Origin: Pseudolysinimonas_A sp039912695
Lineage (GTDB): Bacteria; Actinomycetota; Actinomycetes; Actinomycetales; Microbacteriaceae
Reading direction: 5' to 3'
NCBI RefSeq assembly: GCF_039912695.1
Contig: NZ_JBDSPJ010000004.1
Span: 39,113 to 103,112, forward strand
Length of the DNA stretch: 64,000 nucleotides
The position numbers and the translations under genes were made by a program. The notes under the pieces were generated by a model that was not told the DNA's origin, made no database searches, and worked only from the letters and a program-made list of their open reading frames with translations. Positions 35,338-43,959 of the stretch are shown here, piece after piece. Positions within the stretch are counted from its first letter, which is position 1, and every line of letters starts with the position of its first letter.

Positions 35338-35535
35338 TCAGCTCTCGCGCATGTTCTCCTTGTACTCGTTCTTCGCCTCGACGGCATCGCGGTCCGCGTG
35401 TGCCTTCTTAACTTCGGCGTCGGCCTTGACCTCGTCGACCTTGTCGGAGACGCGTTCCTTGGTGTCGTCAACCCACTCCCCGACCTTCTTGGCGGTGGAG
35501 TCGGCGGCGTCTTTCGCGCTGTCCATGAGACCCAT
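35338..35535 (-). CDS. Small charged helical protein (CsbD/YtxH-like)
   Basis: The 65-residue protein is very rich in Lys, Asp, Glu and Ala (VGEWVDDTKERVSDKVDEVKADAEVKKAHADRDAVEAKNEYKENM) and is probably a long amphipathic helix. It has no signal peptide, membrane segment or cysteine. A strong ribosome binding site (AGGAGG) precedes ATG 35535. Composition resembles CsbD-like and antitoxin-like stress proteins of actinobacteria, but homology is not certain. Confidence 0.7.
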   Translation of the reverse strand: MGLMDSAKDAADSTAKKVGEWVDDTKERVSDKVDEVKADAEVKKAHADRDAVEAKNEYKENMRES

Positions 35536-35719
35536 GATGTTCCTCCTTGTCGAGCTCTTGTGGAGCTCCCTAGCGGGTACTTCGACGGTATTCCGCGACG
35601 CCGGGGACGCACAGGGGTTGACACTCTCAAAGCACGGGCGTAGGGGCCGAGTCCAAATCGTGACCCGCTGACGATCGAATCGTGATGAACGTTGTGTGGT
35701 GCCGTGGCGCGCGCGACTC

Positions 35720-35733
35720 TAGCGTTTCCTCTA
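35720..35733 (+). promoter_or_regulatory. Leaderless-type promoter of the DUF4349 gene
   Basis: TAGCGT (35720-35725) is followed by 7 nt and the ATG at 35733. Confidence 0.5.
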
Positions 35734-36608
35734 TGAAGCGGATCAGCGTACGCGGCACCATTCTCGGCTCGGGACTCCTGGCAGCGATGTTGCTGCTCGC
35801 GGGCTGCAGTGGCGCGGCCGGCGGCAGCACCACCTATGACAGCGGCGTGTCTGCACCCGTGCCAGCTCCCGGTGGGGTGGTCAGCGAAGCAGGCGGCGCC
35901 TCCGGCGATCTCGACGTGACGGCCCAGGACCGCTCCGTCATCGTGACCGGCTCGATGACGGTCACCGCCGACGACCCGACGAAGGCGTCACGGGATGCCG
36001 TGAAGATCGTCGAAGCCGCCGGCGGACGCATCGACGGCCAGAGCATCTACGCACCGACCAACGGCGACAAGGGTGGCGCACAACTGACGCTGCGCATCCC
36101 GGCCGACAAGCTTCAGTCAGTAATAGACCAGTTGAGCGCGCTCGGGCGGGCGGATGAGATCACCACTTCCTCGACCGACGTCACCCTGCAGGTCGCCGAC
36201 CTCGACTCGCGGATCGCGACTCAGACCGGCATCATCGCCCGGCTCAACGGTCTGCTCGCTCAGGCCACCAGCATCCAGGACCTCATCGACCTCGAGACCC
36301 AGATTGCCGAGCATCAGGGCGAGTTGGAGAGCCTCCAGGCGCAACAGCGCGCCACCGCCGATCAGGTTGCGCTCTCGACGCTCTCGCTCTCTCTCCGGTC
36401 CGATGCCGACGCGCCCGTTCAGGCACCACTCGACTTCGTGACCGGACTCCAGGCAGGCTGGGGTGCCTTCGTCGGCTTCTTCTCCGGGCTGCTCGTCGCG
36501 CTCGGAGTGCTGCTGCCCTGGCTGATCACCGCCGGTCTGATGGTCGTCCTGACCGTCTGGATCGTGCGCCGTCGCCGCCGTCGCGACACCCCCAGTTCGG
36601 CCAGTTGA
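35733..36608 (+). CDS. DUF4349 lipoprotein
   Basis: The product is 291 residues from ATG 35733 (MKRISVRGTIL); the longer in-frame start at 35682 adds a non-signal leader. The signal peptide ends in the lipobox LLAGC. The DUF4349 domain covers about residues 65-265: RSVIVTGSMTVTADDP, AAGGRIDGQSIYAPT, RIPADKLQSVIDQLSALG, then a coiled-coil region (IIARLNGLLAQATSIQDLIDLETQIAEHQGELESLQAQQ). It ends in a membrane segment (GLLVALGVLLPWLITAGLMVVLTVWIV) and an Arg-rich tail, so it would be fixed to the membrane at both ends. Function unknown. Confidence 0.85.
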   Translation: MKRISVRGTILGSGLLAAMLLLAGCSGAAGGSTTYDSGVSAPVPAPGGVVSEAGGASGDLDVTAQDRSVIVTGSMTVTADDPTKASRDAVKIVEAAGGRIDGQSIYAPTNGDKGGAQLTLRIPADKLQSVIDQLSALGRADEITTSSTDVTLQVADLDSRIATQTGIIARLNGLLAQATSIQDLIDLETQIAEHQGELESLQAQQRATADQVALSTLSLSLRSDADAPVQAPLDFVTGLQAGWGAFVGFFSGLLVALGVLLPWLITAGLMVVLTVWIVRRRRRRDTPSSAS

Positions 36609-36767
36609 GTCTCTGTCGAGGGCGCTCTGCTACGGTTGGACCACTGGCTTCGTTGAATTCTGCGGTGCCTGCGTCGTAGACGCTCCTCTCCTTTGGTTTC
36701 AAATCAAGGTCGATGACTCTCTTACGGCGAACGGATGTGCCGCACTCGGCGCCTTCGCCATTTCAAT

Positions 36768-36802
36768 CGATCACGCCCGTGCGAAAATCTCGCGCGTGAT
36801 CG
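36768..36802 (+). promoter_or_regulatory. Hairpin in the 5' leader of the DEAD-box gene
   Basis: CGATCACGC (36768-36776) and GCGTGATCG (36794-36802) form a perfect 9-bp stem with a 17-nt loop, ending 18 nt before the ATG. It could gate ribosome access. The 212-bp gap to the previous gene holds no other clear feature. Confidence 0.55.
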
Positions 36803-36820
36803 CGGAAAGTATCCCCACTC

Positions 36821-38386
36821 ATGACTACCCAAACTTTTAGCGCGCTCGGCGTGCCCTTCCCCCTTACCGAGATCCTGACGCGTCAGGGTCTGACCGAGGC
36901 CTTCCCGATCCAGGTCGCGACGTTGCCCGACACTCTCGCCGGTCGGGATGTTCTCGGGCGCGGACGCACCGGATCCGGCAAGACGCTGGCCTTCGGCATC
37001 CCGCTGGTCGCCCGCCTCGGCACCCGACTCTCCGGCGGATCCCGCCGCGCGGGTCGCCCGCTTGCGCTGGTGCTCGCCCCGACGCGTGAACTCGCCACTC
37101 AGATCGACGCGACCATCGCGCCGCTCGCAGCCGCCTACGGCCTCACCACGACCACGATCTTCGGCGGTGTCTCGCAGCAGAAGCAGGTCGCCGCGCTCCG
37201 TGCCGGCGTCGACATCGTTGTGGCCTGCCCCGGCCGCCTCGAAGACCTCATGAAGCAGAAGCTGGTGAGCCTCGACGCGATCGAAATCACCGTTCTCGAC
37301 GAGGCCGACCACATGGCTGACCTCGGCTTCCTGCCCGGCGTCACCCGCATCATGTCGGCCACACCGGCCGATGGACAGCGGATGCTGTTCAGCGCCACGC
37401 TCGATAACGGCGTCGACAAACTGGTCACCCGGTTCCTGCACGACCCGCGTCGTCACGGCGCCGCCGACTCCGAGGTTCCGCAGGGCGTGATGGAGCACCA
37501 CGTCCTCGCGACCTCCGACGCGTCGTCGAAGAAAGACCTCGTGATCGCTCTTGCCTCGGGCACGGGCCGTCGAATCATGTTCACCCGCACCAAGCACGTC
37601 GCCAAGCGCTGGGCCCGCGACCTGACGGCCGCCGGCATCCCCGCCGCTGACCTGCACGGAAACCTGAGCCAGCCGCAGCGCGATCGCAACCTCGCGTCGT
37701 TCGCCGACGGCTCCACCCGGGTGCTCGTCGCAACCGATATCGCCGCCCGCGGTGTGCACGTCGACGACATTGAGCTGGTCGTGCACATCGACCCGCCGGC
37801 CGAGCACAAGGCGTACCTGCACCGCTCAGGCCGCACCGCCCGCGCGGGCAAAGAGGGCGCTGTCGTCACGATCGTTCTGCCCGAGCAGCGTAAAGATCTC
37901 GAACTGCTGATGCGCAAGGCCGGCATCCAGGCGACCCCGCAGCCCGTCACCGCGACGTCGGCGATCGTCGGCGAACTGGTCGGCGAGGTTGCCGCCTACG
38001 TCAAGCCGGCTCCGCTCGCGCCCAAGCAGCAGCAGGGTCCGCGCAAGCCGCGTCCGGCGGGGGAAGGCAACCGACAGTCGTCGGGTGGCCGTACCGGCCA
38101 GGCACGCTCCGGCGGCCAGGCTCGCACCGGGGGCCAGGCTCGCACCGGCGGACAGTCCCGTGGCGCCGGTCAGGGTCAGCGGACCGGTCAAGCGACCTTC
38201 CGCACCGAGACTCCGCGTACGTCGTCGGGACAGCAGCAGCGCCCCGCCGCACAGGGTCAGGGTGGCGCCCCGCGCTACACCTCGTCGACTCCGTCTAACG
38301 GACAGGCCGCGGCTCCCGGCGGTCAGCGTCGCAACCGTCGGGCCTCGGCCGGCGGAGCATCGTCCTCGGGCGAACGTCGCTACTGA
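36821..38386 (+). CDS. DEAD-box RNA helicase with low-complexity tail
   Basis: The 521-residue protein is a DEAD-box helicase of the RhlE/DeaD group. It has the Q-motif region FPIQVATLPDTLAGRD, Walker A GRGRTGSGKT, motif Ib PTRELATQ, DEAD at 160-163, the SAT motif FSATLDNG, and motif VI HRSGRTARAG. From about residue 400 the protein is a disordered Gly/Gln/Arg/Ser tail with GQARTG repeats ending RRNRRASAGGASSSGERRY, which should bind RNA non-specifically and could favour condensate formation. A hairpin lies just upstream of its ATG. Cold-shock or ribosome-assembly roles are usual for the family. Confidence 0.92.
   Translation: MTTQTFSALGVPFPLTEILTRQGLTEAFPIQVATLPDTLAGRDVLGRGRTGSGKTLAFGIPLVARLGTRLSGGSRRAGRPLALVLAPTRELATQIDATIAPLAAAYGLTTTTIFGGVSQQKQVAALRAGVDIVVACPGRLEDLMKQKLVSLDAIEITVLDEADHMADLGFLPGVTRIMSATPADGQRMLFSATLDNGVDKLVTRFLHDPRRHGAADSEVPQGVMEHHVLATSDASSKKDLVIALASGTGRRIMFTRTKHVAKRWARDLTAAGIPAADLHGNLSQPQRDRNLASFADGSTRVLVATDIAARGVHVDDIELVVHIDPPAEHKAYLHRSGRTARAGKEGAVVTIVLPEQRKDLELLMRKAGIQATPQPVTATSAIVGELVGEVAAYVKPAPLAPKQQQGPRKPRPAGEGNRQSSGGRTGQARSGGQARTGGQARTGGQSRGAGQGQRTGQATFRTETPRTSSGQQQRPAAQGQGGAPRYTSSTPSNGQAAAPGGQRRNRRASAGGASSSGERRY
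38096..38149 (+). repeat. Three tandem 18-nt units in the helicase tail
   Basis: GGCCAGGCTCGCACCGG(C/G) recurs at 38096, 38114 and 38132, with a degenerate fourth copy after it. Each unit encodes Gly-Gln-Ala-Arg-(Thr/Ser)-Gly. Copy-number change by slippage would stay in frame. Confidence 0.8.
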
Positions 38387-38402
38387 GCTTCAGCCGACTG
38401 CT

Positions 38403-38960
38403 TTAGTCACCCGCGATAACGACGTCGGCCGCCCGGTCGGGTTCATACCCGGCCCGGTAGCCGACGTCGTTGCGTGACCACAGGTCCCAGTGCCCTTCGT
38501 TCTCGTTCCCGGCGTCGCGGGCTCGTCCACGTTCTCGCGCGACGGCGACCGGCGTCTCAACCCAGATCGAGTAGTCCCAGTGCTCGCGCAGTTCGGGATG
38601 CAGCGTCGTGATCCCTTCGACGATCACGAAATCGGCCCGGGGAACCTGGATCGACGCGCCGAGGGTATTCGTCGCCCAGTCGAGTCGCTGAAAGGCTGCC
38701 TGCCGACCGGCGACTAGCGGCTCGAGCACCTGCTCCCGCAGCCGCGCGCGATCCCAGGCGAACTCCCACGAGTCGTCGAGCACGTGCTCTTTCACGATGA
38801 AGTCGTCGAGCGCGATCACTTCAGCGCTGCCCAGTTGGTCGGCGAGCACTCGGGCCAGCGTCGACTTGCCCGCCCCACCGAATCCGTCGAGCGCGATCAG
38901 CACCGCACGGTGCGAACCGCTCAGAGCCCGCACGGCCTCGGCGGCCCCGTTCACGTCCAT
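38403..38960 (-). CDS. P-loop kinase, uridine kinase-like
   Basis: The product is 185 residues from ATG 38960; the open frame reaches further up but only as out-of-frame sequence of the glycosidase gene. It has a Walker A loop DGFGGAGKST (25-34), ALDDFIVKEH, the substrate region RLDWATNTLGASIQVPRADFVIVEGITTLHPEL (Walker B-like) and a lid-like RERGRARDAGNE. This is the layout of uridine kinase and phosphoribulokinase-like enzymes. Its place at the end of a sugar-uptake and glycosidase operon, 41 bp after the glycosidase, suggests a sugar or nucleoside substrate, but the target is unknown. The ribosome binding site is weak. Confidence 0.8.
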   Translation of the reverse strand: MDVNGAAEAVRALSGSHRAVLIALDGFGGAGKSTLARVLADQLGSAEVIALDDFIVKEHVLDDSWEFAWDRARLREQVLEPLVAGRQAAFQRLDWATNTLGASIQVPRADFVIVEGITTLHPELREHWDYSIWVETPVAVARERGRARDAGNENEGHWDLWSRNDVGYRAGYEPDRAADVVIAGD

Positions 38961-39001
38961 CGCGCTGGCGAGCCTACGCGCGATCGGGCCGCGCGTAGCG
39001 G

Positions 39002-40768
39002 TCAGCGCCGGCGACTCTTCTCCCCGACGAGGCGGCTGGATGCCGTGGATGTCGACCCGCTTCGCGACGCCGCCTCGCCTGCCAGCAACAGGTACGCGCT
39101 CGCGGTCCACGAGTAGGCGCGATCCCGCAGGCCCTCCCCCGTGACGGCGTCGAAGTTCTCGGCGAATCCCGACCGCTCGCACAGCGCCCGAAATCGGCGG
39201 CTGATGTCGTCGGCAAGTTCGGTGTACCCGCTCGAGCGCAGACCGGACTCGATCAGCACCGTCGAGGGCGCCCAGATCGGTCCGCGCCAGTAGCCGTCAG
39301 ATTCGTAGTGCTGCGAGCCCGGGATCTCCGTGGCGAGACCCCACTCGGTGAGGTGCTCAGCGATCCGGGTGGCGAGACGGTCGCGCATCTCCTTCGGCAG
39401 CCGCTTCGCCGCGAGAATCGGCAGCAGGTTGAGCAGGCTGGTCGCGGTACTCGGCTGGCGCGAGTCGGCGCCGATCGCGACGAGGTCGGTGCCATCCCAC
39501 AGCTCCGTCAGCAATGCGGCGAGGACGGCATCCCGATCGGTCGCCCAACCGGGTGCCTCACCGTTGCCGAGCTCGCGCGCGATGCCGCTCAGCACGTCGA
39601 GCTGTACGACCAGGAATGCGGCGAGATCAGGCGACTCGATCAGGCGGTCGCGGTCGAACGTCGTTGAGTTGTCCCAGCCGCTGTCGTTGCCGTGCTGGTA
39701 GTACGGCAACACGTGCCCGGCGACGCGGCGGTGATCCAGCCAGAAGCGAGTCCAACGGCTCAGTCGTCCGTAGACCTCGACGAGTTGATCGGGTCGCAAC
39801 CCGTTGGGCGTGCGTTCTCGCAATTTCGCGAGCGCCCAGCCGTGGATCGGCGGTTTCACGTAGTTGTAAAGAATCTCGGAATGGGTGACCGAATCCGGCG
39901 GCGCCCCCGCCGCATCCTGATGATCGAACGGGGCGAGAAACTGGTCGAGCGCGACGGCGGGGAGACCCGGTGCCAAGGCGAGGGCGTTGAAGCAGTGGTC
40001 CCAGCTCCAGACCTTGTCCATCCAGTGCTTCGACATCAAAATCGACTCGCGCCCGAGGAAGCCGAGCGGGCTGACCGTCGCCGACCACAGCACGTACGCC
40101 GCGAGCGGAGCGGCGGGGGTCGCGGCGCTGCGCCAGGGCGCGAGAGCGTCGAGGTAGGCGGTGAACTCGGCCGCGTTCTCGGCGACGATCTCGTCGAAAG
40201 ACCTCGTTGCCCGATACGGCGTGCGAGCCGCCGTGAATTCTTCGACAACGAGCTCCCAGCGATCACCGTCGATCGAAACCGACCGACCCGCGGCGCCGAG
40301 TGCGCCGTCGCCGTCGACCAGCAGCGAACCGGTGAGCGGCGTAATCCGGTAGCGGCGGCCGGTCTCGTACGAGGTGAAGACGGCCGCCTTCGTGCCCGGC
40401 TCGGTGAAGAGATAGGTGCCGGTGAACGGCGTGAGGCCGCCAGCCGCATCGGCCAACTTCAGCCCGAGATCGGTGCCGCGGAACCGCACCGCGTCGATGC
40501 CGTCGAAGGTCGCCTCGATCCGGCCGGCGGCGTGGCGCCACCGCAACACTGACGGCGTCGCGGCGAGTTCGGTCTCGGTGCGCGCGCCCGCAACCTGGGG
40601 CACCAGAGCAAGCACCGCGTGCATCCCGGTCTGATGCGAGACCAGATGGATGTCGTCCGCCCGGGTGTGTAGCCCGACCACCGGCGAGAGGTCGAGCCAC
40701 GAACCGCGCGCGCTAAACGGAATCTCTGCAACGTCGAAACGGGGAGAGTCAGATACGGCGGGTGGCAT
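39002..40768 (-). CDS. GH63-like glycoside hydrolase
   Basis: The 588-residue protein lacks a signal peptide and so acts on imported oligosaccharide. An N-terminal beta-sandwich (about 1-225) precedes an (alpha/alpha)6 barrel with motifs of the GH63 / mannosyl-oligosaccharide glucosidase and trehalase-like group: KVWSWDHCFNALAL, FDHQDAAGAPPDSVTHSEILYNYVKPPIHGW, SGWDNSTTFD, ESDGYWRGPIWAPST and YSWTASAYLLL. Relatives act on alpha-glucosides, glucosylglycerate or mannosylglycerate. It is the fourth gene of the minus-strand binding protein-permease-permease-glycosidase operon. Substrate not determined. Confidence 0.82.
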   Translation of the reverse strand: MPPAVSDSPRFDVAEIPFSARGSWLDLSPVVGLHTRADDIHLVSHQTGMHAVLALVPQVAGARTETELAATPSVLRWRHAAGRIEATFDGIDAVRFRGTDLGLKLADAAGGLTPFTGTYLFTEPGTKAAVFTSYETGRRYRITPLTGSLLVDGDGALGAAGRSVSIDGDRWELVVEEFTAARTPYRATRSFDEIVAENAAEFTAYLDALAPWRSAATPAAPLAAYVLWSATVSPLGFLGRESILMSKHWMDKVWSWDHCFNALALAPGLPAVALDQFLAPFDHQDAAGAPPDSVTHSEILYNYVKPPIHGWALAKLRERTPNGLRPDQLVEVYGRLSRWTRFWLDHRRVAGHVLPYYQHGNDSGWDNSTTFDRDRLIESPDLAAFLVVQLDVLSGIARELGNGEAPGWATDRDAVLAALLTELWDGTDLVAIGADSRQPSTATSLLNLLPILAAKRLPKEMRDRLATRIAEHLTEWGLATEIPGSQHYESDGYWRGPIWAPSTVLIESGLRSSGYTELADDISRRFRALCERSGFAENFDAVTGEGLRDRAYSWTASAYLLLAGEAASRSGSTSTASSRLVGEKSRRR

Positions 40769-40801
40769 GGTCGTCCTTCTACAAAAGGGGTGGAGCGGCG
40801 A

Positions 40802-41620
40802 TCAGTCTTTGACGGCGCCGGCGGTGACACCCGCGGCGACGTAGCGTTGCGCGACAACCAGGAGCACCGTCGCCGGAATGGACGCGACGACGGCGGTGGC
40901 CATGATCGCGTTCCAGTCCTGGGTGTTGTTGCCGATATAGCGGTAGATGCCCATCGTGATCGGCTGAAGATCTCCGCCGCGGTCCAGGGTCGAGGCGAAC
41001 AAGAAGTCTGACCACGACCAGAGGAACGCGAACAGCGACACCGTGACGATCGAGTTTCGGCTGATCGGAACGACGATCGAACGGAAGGTACGCCAGGGAC
41101 CGGCGCCGTCGATCTTCGCCGCCGACATCAACTCGTCGGGGATTCCTGACATGAATGCCGTGAAAATCAGCACCCCGAACGGCACTGCCAGGGTCGAGTC
41201 GGCGAGGATCAAACCGGGGACGGTGTCGAGCAGGCCCCAGTTGTTGAAGATCAGATAGAACCCCATCGCCATGATGATGCCGGGGATCATCTGCGCCGTG
41301 AGCAGCACGAAACTCACCACGTTGCCGCCGAACGGCTGCAGTTTCGCGAGCGCGTACGCGGCCGGTGCGGAGAGCGCAAGGGTGAGAGCCACGGTCCCCA
41401 GGCCGACAATGAGGCTGGTGCCGAGGTACGGAAGCTGCTGGCTAATTACTGTCGTGTACCCGTCGAAGGTGGCGTCGAACGGGAACAGGTTCGGCGGATC
41501 CTTGCGCAGCTCGTTGTGCGGCGTCAGCGAGACGTTGACCATCCAATACAACGGAAACAGCATGATCGCGGTGAACACGACACCGATCACCGTGGCTCCG
41601 AGCGAGCGGCGGGCCTTCAC
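40802..41620 (-). CDS. Carbohydrate ABC transporter permease (MalG type)
   Basis: The product is 272 residues from GTG 41620, which overlaps the stop of the upstream permease gene by 4 bp (GTGA). It has six membrane segments and the EAA-type loop DELMSAAKIDGAGPWRTFRSIVVPISR that contacts the ATPase. It begins VKARRSLGATVIGVVFTAIMLFPLYWM, typical of MalG-like inner permeases. No ATPase gene is in the operon, so a shared MsmK/UgpC-type ATPase encoded elsewhere must serve it. Confidence 0.92.
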   Translation of the reverse strand: MKARRSLGATVIGVVFTAIMLFPLYWMVNVSLTPHNELRKDPPNLFPFDATFDGYTTVISQQLPYLGTSLIVGLGTVALTLALSAPAAYALAKLQPFGGNVVSFVLLTAQMIPGIIMAMGFYLIFNNWGLLDTVPGLILADSTLAVPFGVLIFTAFMSGIPDELMSAAKIDGAGPWRTFRSIVVPISRNSIVTVSLFAFLWSWSDFLFASTLDRGGDLQPITMGIYRYIGNNTQDWNAIMATAVVASIPATVLLVVAQRYVAAGVTAGAVKD

Positions 41621-42609
41621 GAGTTCGCCGCTCGGCGCTGGGTGCGGATGTAAATCAGACCGAAGGCAAACGCCACCAGGATCAGCAGGTTGCCGACCGC
41701 GGCCGCGGGACTCAGTTGCGGTGAGCCACTGCCAAAACCGAGCTGGTAGGACCAAATCGCGAACGTCGTCGACGCGTTGGCCGGACCCCCGCGCGTCATG
41801 ATCCAGATGATGTCGAAGACCTTGAGCGTGTACACCAGCCCGAGCAACAGCGTGATGGCCGACACGGGCCTCAGCAGCGGGAAGGTGATGCGCCAGAATT
41901 TCTGCCAGCCCGAGGCACCGTCGAGCGCGGCCGCCTCGTAGATCTCGGTCGGGATGTTCTGCAGCCCGCTGTAAAGAATCACCAGGTTGAACGGGATGCC
42001 GATCCAGATGTTCGCGATCAGCACCGACACCATCGACCACTGCGGCGACGTGAGCCAGTTGATCTGCGGAACGCCCACCAACTGCAGCGTGGCGTTGACG
42101 ATGCCCGAGTCGCTATTCAGCATCCAGGCCCAGGTAGACGCCGACACCAGGAGCGGGAGAAGCCACGGCACCAGAAAAAGTGCACGCAAGGTCGAGGCGA
42201 GAGGGAACTTGCGGAAGAAGAAGATGGCCAGCGCGAGACCGATCGCGAACTGGAAGCCGATCGACACGAAGGTGAAGACGGCGGTGTTAGTGAGGGCCGG
42301 CAAGAACGTGGAGTCCCGGATGACCTTCACGTAGTTGTCAAGGCCGACAAAGTCTGCGGTGCCGTCGATGAACGACCGAAGTGTGTAGTGGCGCAGGCTC
42401 AGGTCGATGTTGCGGTACAGCGGGTAGGCGTAGAAAACGAGCAGGTAGATCGCGACCGGGGCGATGAACCCCCACGCGACGAGGCCGCCGCGCAGCCGCA
42501 TCCGGCGGCGCGTCTTGAGGCGCTCGGGGGTGAAGGGGGCGGCGGATCCCGCCGCCCCCTTCTGGCGACGACGAAGGGCGGGCGAACCCGGCAGCTTCGT
42601 CGTCGTCAT
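41617..42609 (-). CDS. Carbohydrate ABC transporter permease (MalF type)
   Basis: The 330-residue protein has a basic cytoplasmic N-terminus (about 35 residues, KTRRRMRLRG), then six membrane segments starting LVAWGFIAPVAIYLLVFYAYP. The EAA loop reads PTEIYEAAALDGASGWQKFWRITFPLLRPV. It pairs with the MalG-type permease next to it to form the channel. ATG 42609 is preceded by a GAGG site and lies 38 bp after the binding-protein gene. Confidence 0.92.
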   Translation of the reverse strand: MTTTKLPGSPALRRRQKGAAGSAAPFTPERLKTRRRMRLRGGLVAWGFIAPVAIYLLVFYAYPLYRNIDLSLRHYTLRSFIDGTADFVGLDNYVKVIRDSTFLPALTNTAVFTFVSIGFQFAIGLALAIFFFRKFPLASTLRALFLVPWLLPLLVSASTWAWMLNSDSGIVNATLQLVGVPQINWLTSPQWSMVSVLIANIWIGIPFNLVILYSGLQNIPTEIYEAAALDGASGWQKFWRITFPLLRPVSAITLLLGLVYTLKVFDIIWIMTRGGPANASTTFAIWSYQLGFGSGSPQLSPAAAVGNLLILVAFAFGLIYIRTQRRAANS

Positions 42610-42647
42610 GATGTGTCCTCGTAGGTAGTCGTCGGGAGAACCCGTGA

Positions 42648-43874
42648 CTACTTGAGGTTCTCCAGCGCCTTGGCCTGAGCCGCCGCGAGTGCGTCGGCCG
42701 GGCTCATCGCGCCACTCAGGGCACTCTGCACCGCAGTGTAGAGCTGCTCGGAGATGACGCTGTACTTGATCCCGAGGTTGTCGGCGGTGCGAGGCTTCGC
42801 ATCCCCAACGGCACCCGCCCAGAACTTCAGCGTCGGGTCAGCCGTGAGCTGAGCATCGATGCCGGCCTGGGTCGGAGCGATGTAGCCCAGCGCGGTCGCG
42901 CCTGCGCTGCCCTCAGTGAGGCACTTCACGATCTTCACCGACGTGGCGTAGCGCGAGGTGTCCTTCTGAACCGGGATGCTGATGAACTCGCCACCGGTCG
43001 GAGCAGGTGCGACTCCCCCGGCGATGCCGGGAACCTGGATCGACTTGTAGCCGGCGGTGTCCGCGGCGCCCTTGAACCAGGAGCCGTTTTCGGCGAAGCC
43101 GAAGTCACCGGTCAGGAACTCGTCCCAGCTGGTGCCCTGCGTGTTCGCGAGGACCGAGTTCGGGGCGAGCCCGTCCTTGACCCATCCGGTCCACAGTTCA
43201 AGAGCCGAGACCGCCTGAGGCGAGTCGAGCTTCGTGAGGTCGGCTCCGGCGCCCCAGAACCACGGAAGGAACTGGAAGGATCCCTCCTCGGTTCCGACCG
43301 CCGAGAACGTGATGCCCTTCTTGCCGGCAGCGACGATCTTCTGCAGAGCAGCGGTCAGCGACGGGTAGTCCTTGACGCTGGCGATGTCGACCCCGGCCGC
43401 GGCGAGCACGGTCGGGTTGTAGTACAGGCCGAGCGTGTTGGCGCCGACCGGTACTCCGTAGACGTCGCCGTTGATCTCACCGGCGCTGAGGATGTTGGGC
43501 GAGATGTCAGAGACATCCAGGCCGTTGTCCTTCGCGGTGGTGAGGAGGCCGGCGTCCGCGAGGGTCGAGACCTTCGGGTTGTCGACCATGGCGATGTCGG
43601 GGAGGTTGGACGCCGCGGTGGTGAGGTCCTTCACGGTGTCGCCGGTGTTGCCCGAGTTGCGCTCGATCGTGATGCCGAGGTCGGTGGCGCAGGCGTTGAT
43701 CGCCATCGCCCACGTCGACGTGGCGTCACGGTCGGGGTACGGGTCCCACAGGCTGTAGGTGCCGCCACCGGTGCTCGATGGGGCTGGGGTGGAGCATGCG
43801 GCCAGGGCAGTGACGAGCGCTGCCGTCACCGCTAGCGTCACGCCGAAGCGAGCCGCGTTGTTGCGAGTGATCAC
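42648..43874 (-). CDS. Sugar ABC transporter substrate-binding lipoprotein
   Basis: The 408-residue protein has a signal peptide ending in the lipobox LAACS and belongs to the family 1 extracellular solute-binding proteins (MalE-like). Matching segments are DLTTAASNLPDIAMVDNPKVSTLADAGLL, GEINGDVYGVPVGANTLGLYYNP and GDFGFAENGSWFKG. It is the first structural gene of the operon, behind a perfect LacI-type operator 34 bp upstream of its start, so it is induced by release of the regulator encoded just upstream. Ligand unknown; an alpha-glucoside is likely from the GH63-like partner. Confidence 0.92.
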   Translation of the reverse strand: MITRNNAARFGVTLAVTAALVTALAACSTPAPSSTGGGTYSLWDPYPDRDATSTWAMAINACATDLGITIERNSGNTGDTVKDLTTAASNLPDIAMVDNPKVSTLADAGLLTTAKDNGLDVSDISPNILSAGEINGDVYGVPVGANTLGLYYNPTVLAAAGVDIASVKDYPSLTAALQKIVAAGKKGITFSAVGTEEGSFQFLPWFWGAGADLTKLDSPQAVSALELWTGWVKDGLAPNSVLANTQGTSWDEFLTGDFGFAENGSWFKGAADTAGYKSIQVPGIAGGVAPAPTGGEFISIPVQKDTSRYATSVKIVKCLTEGSAGATALGYIAPTQAGIDAQLTADPTLKFWAGAVGDAKPRTADNLGIKYSVISEQLYTAVQSALSGAMSPADALAAAQAKALENLK

Positions 43875-43907
43875 GATATTCCTCTCTGAATACTGCGTGG
43901 GGTGCTT

Positions 43908-43921
43908 TCGAACCGGTTCGA
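43908..43921. promoter_or_regulatory. LacI-type operator before the binding-protein gene
   Basis: TCGAACCGGTTCGA is a perfect 14-bp palindrome in the 85-bp gap between the lacI gene and the binding-protein gene. Near-identical sequences occur in front of the lacI gene. Confidence 0.85.
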
Positions 43922-43959
43922 CAATAGTCCTCGCAAAGCCCGCGGGAAGCGGGCCTGGT

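Noticed and set aside
38096..38167. CRISPR or other spacer array
   Set aside because: Units are contiguous, in frame and encode a protein tail; no spacers and no cas genes.
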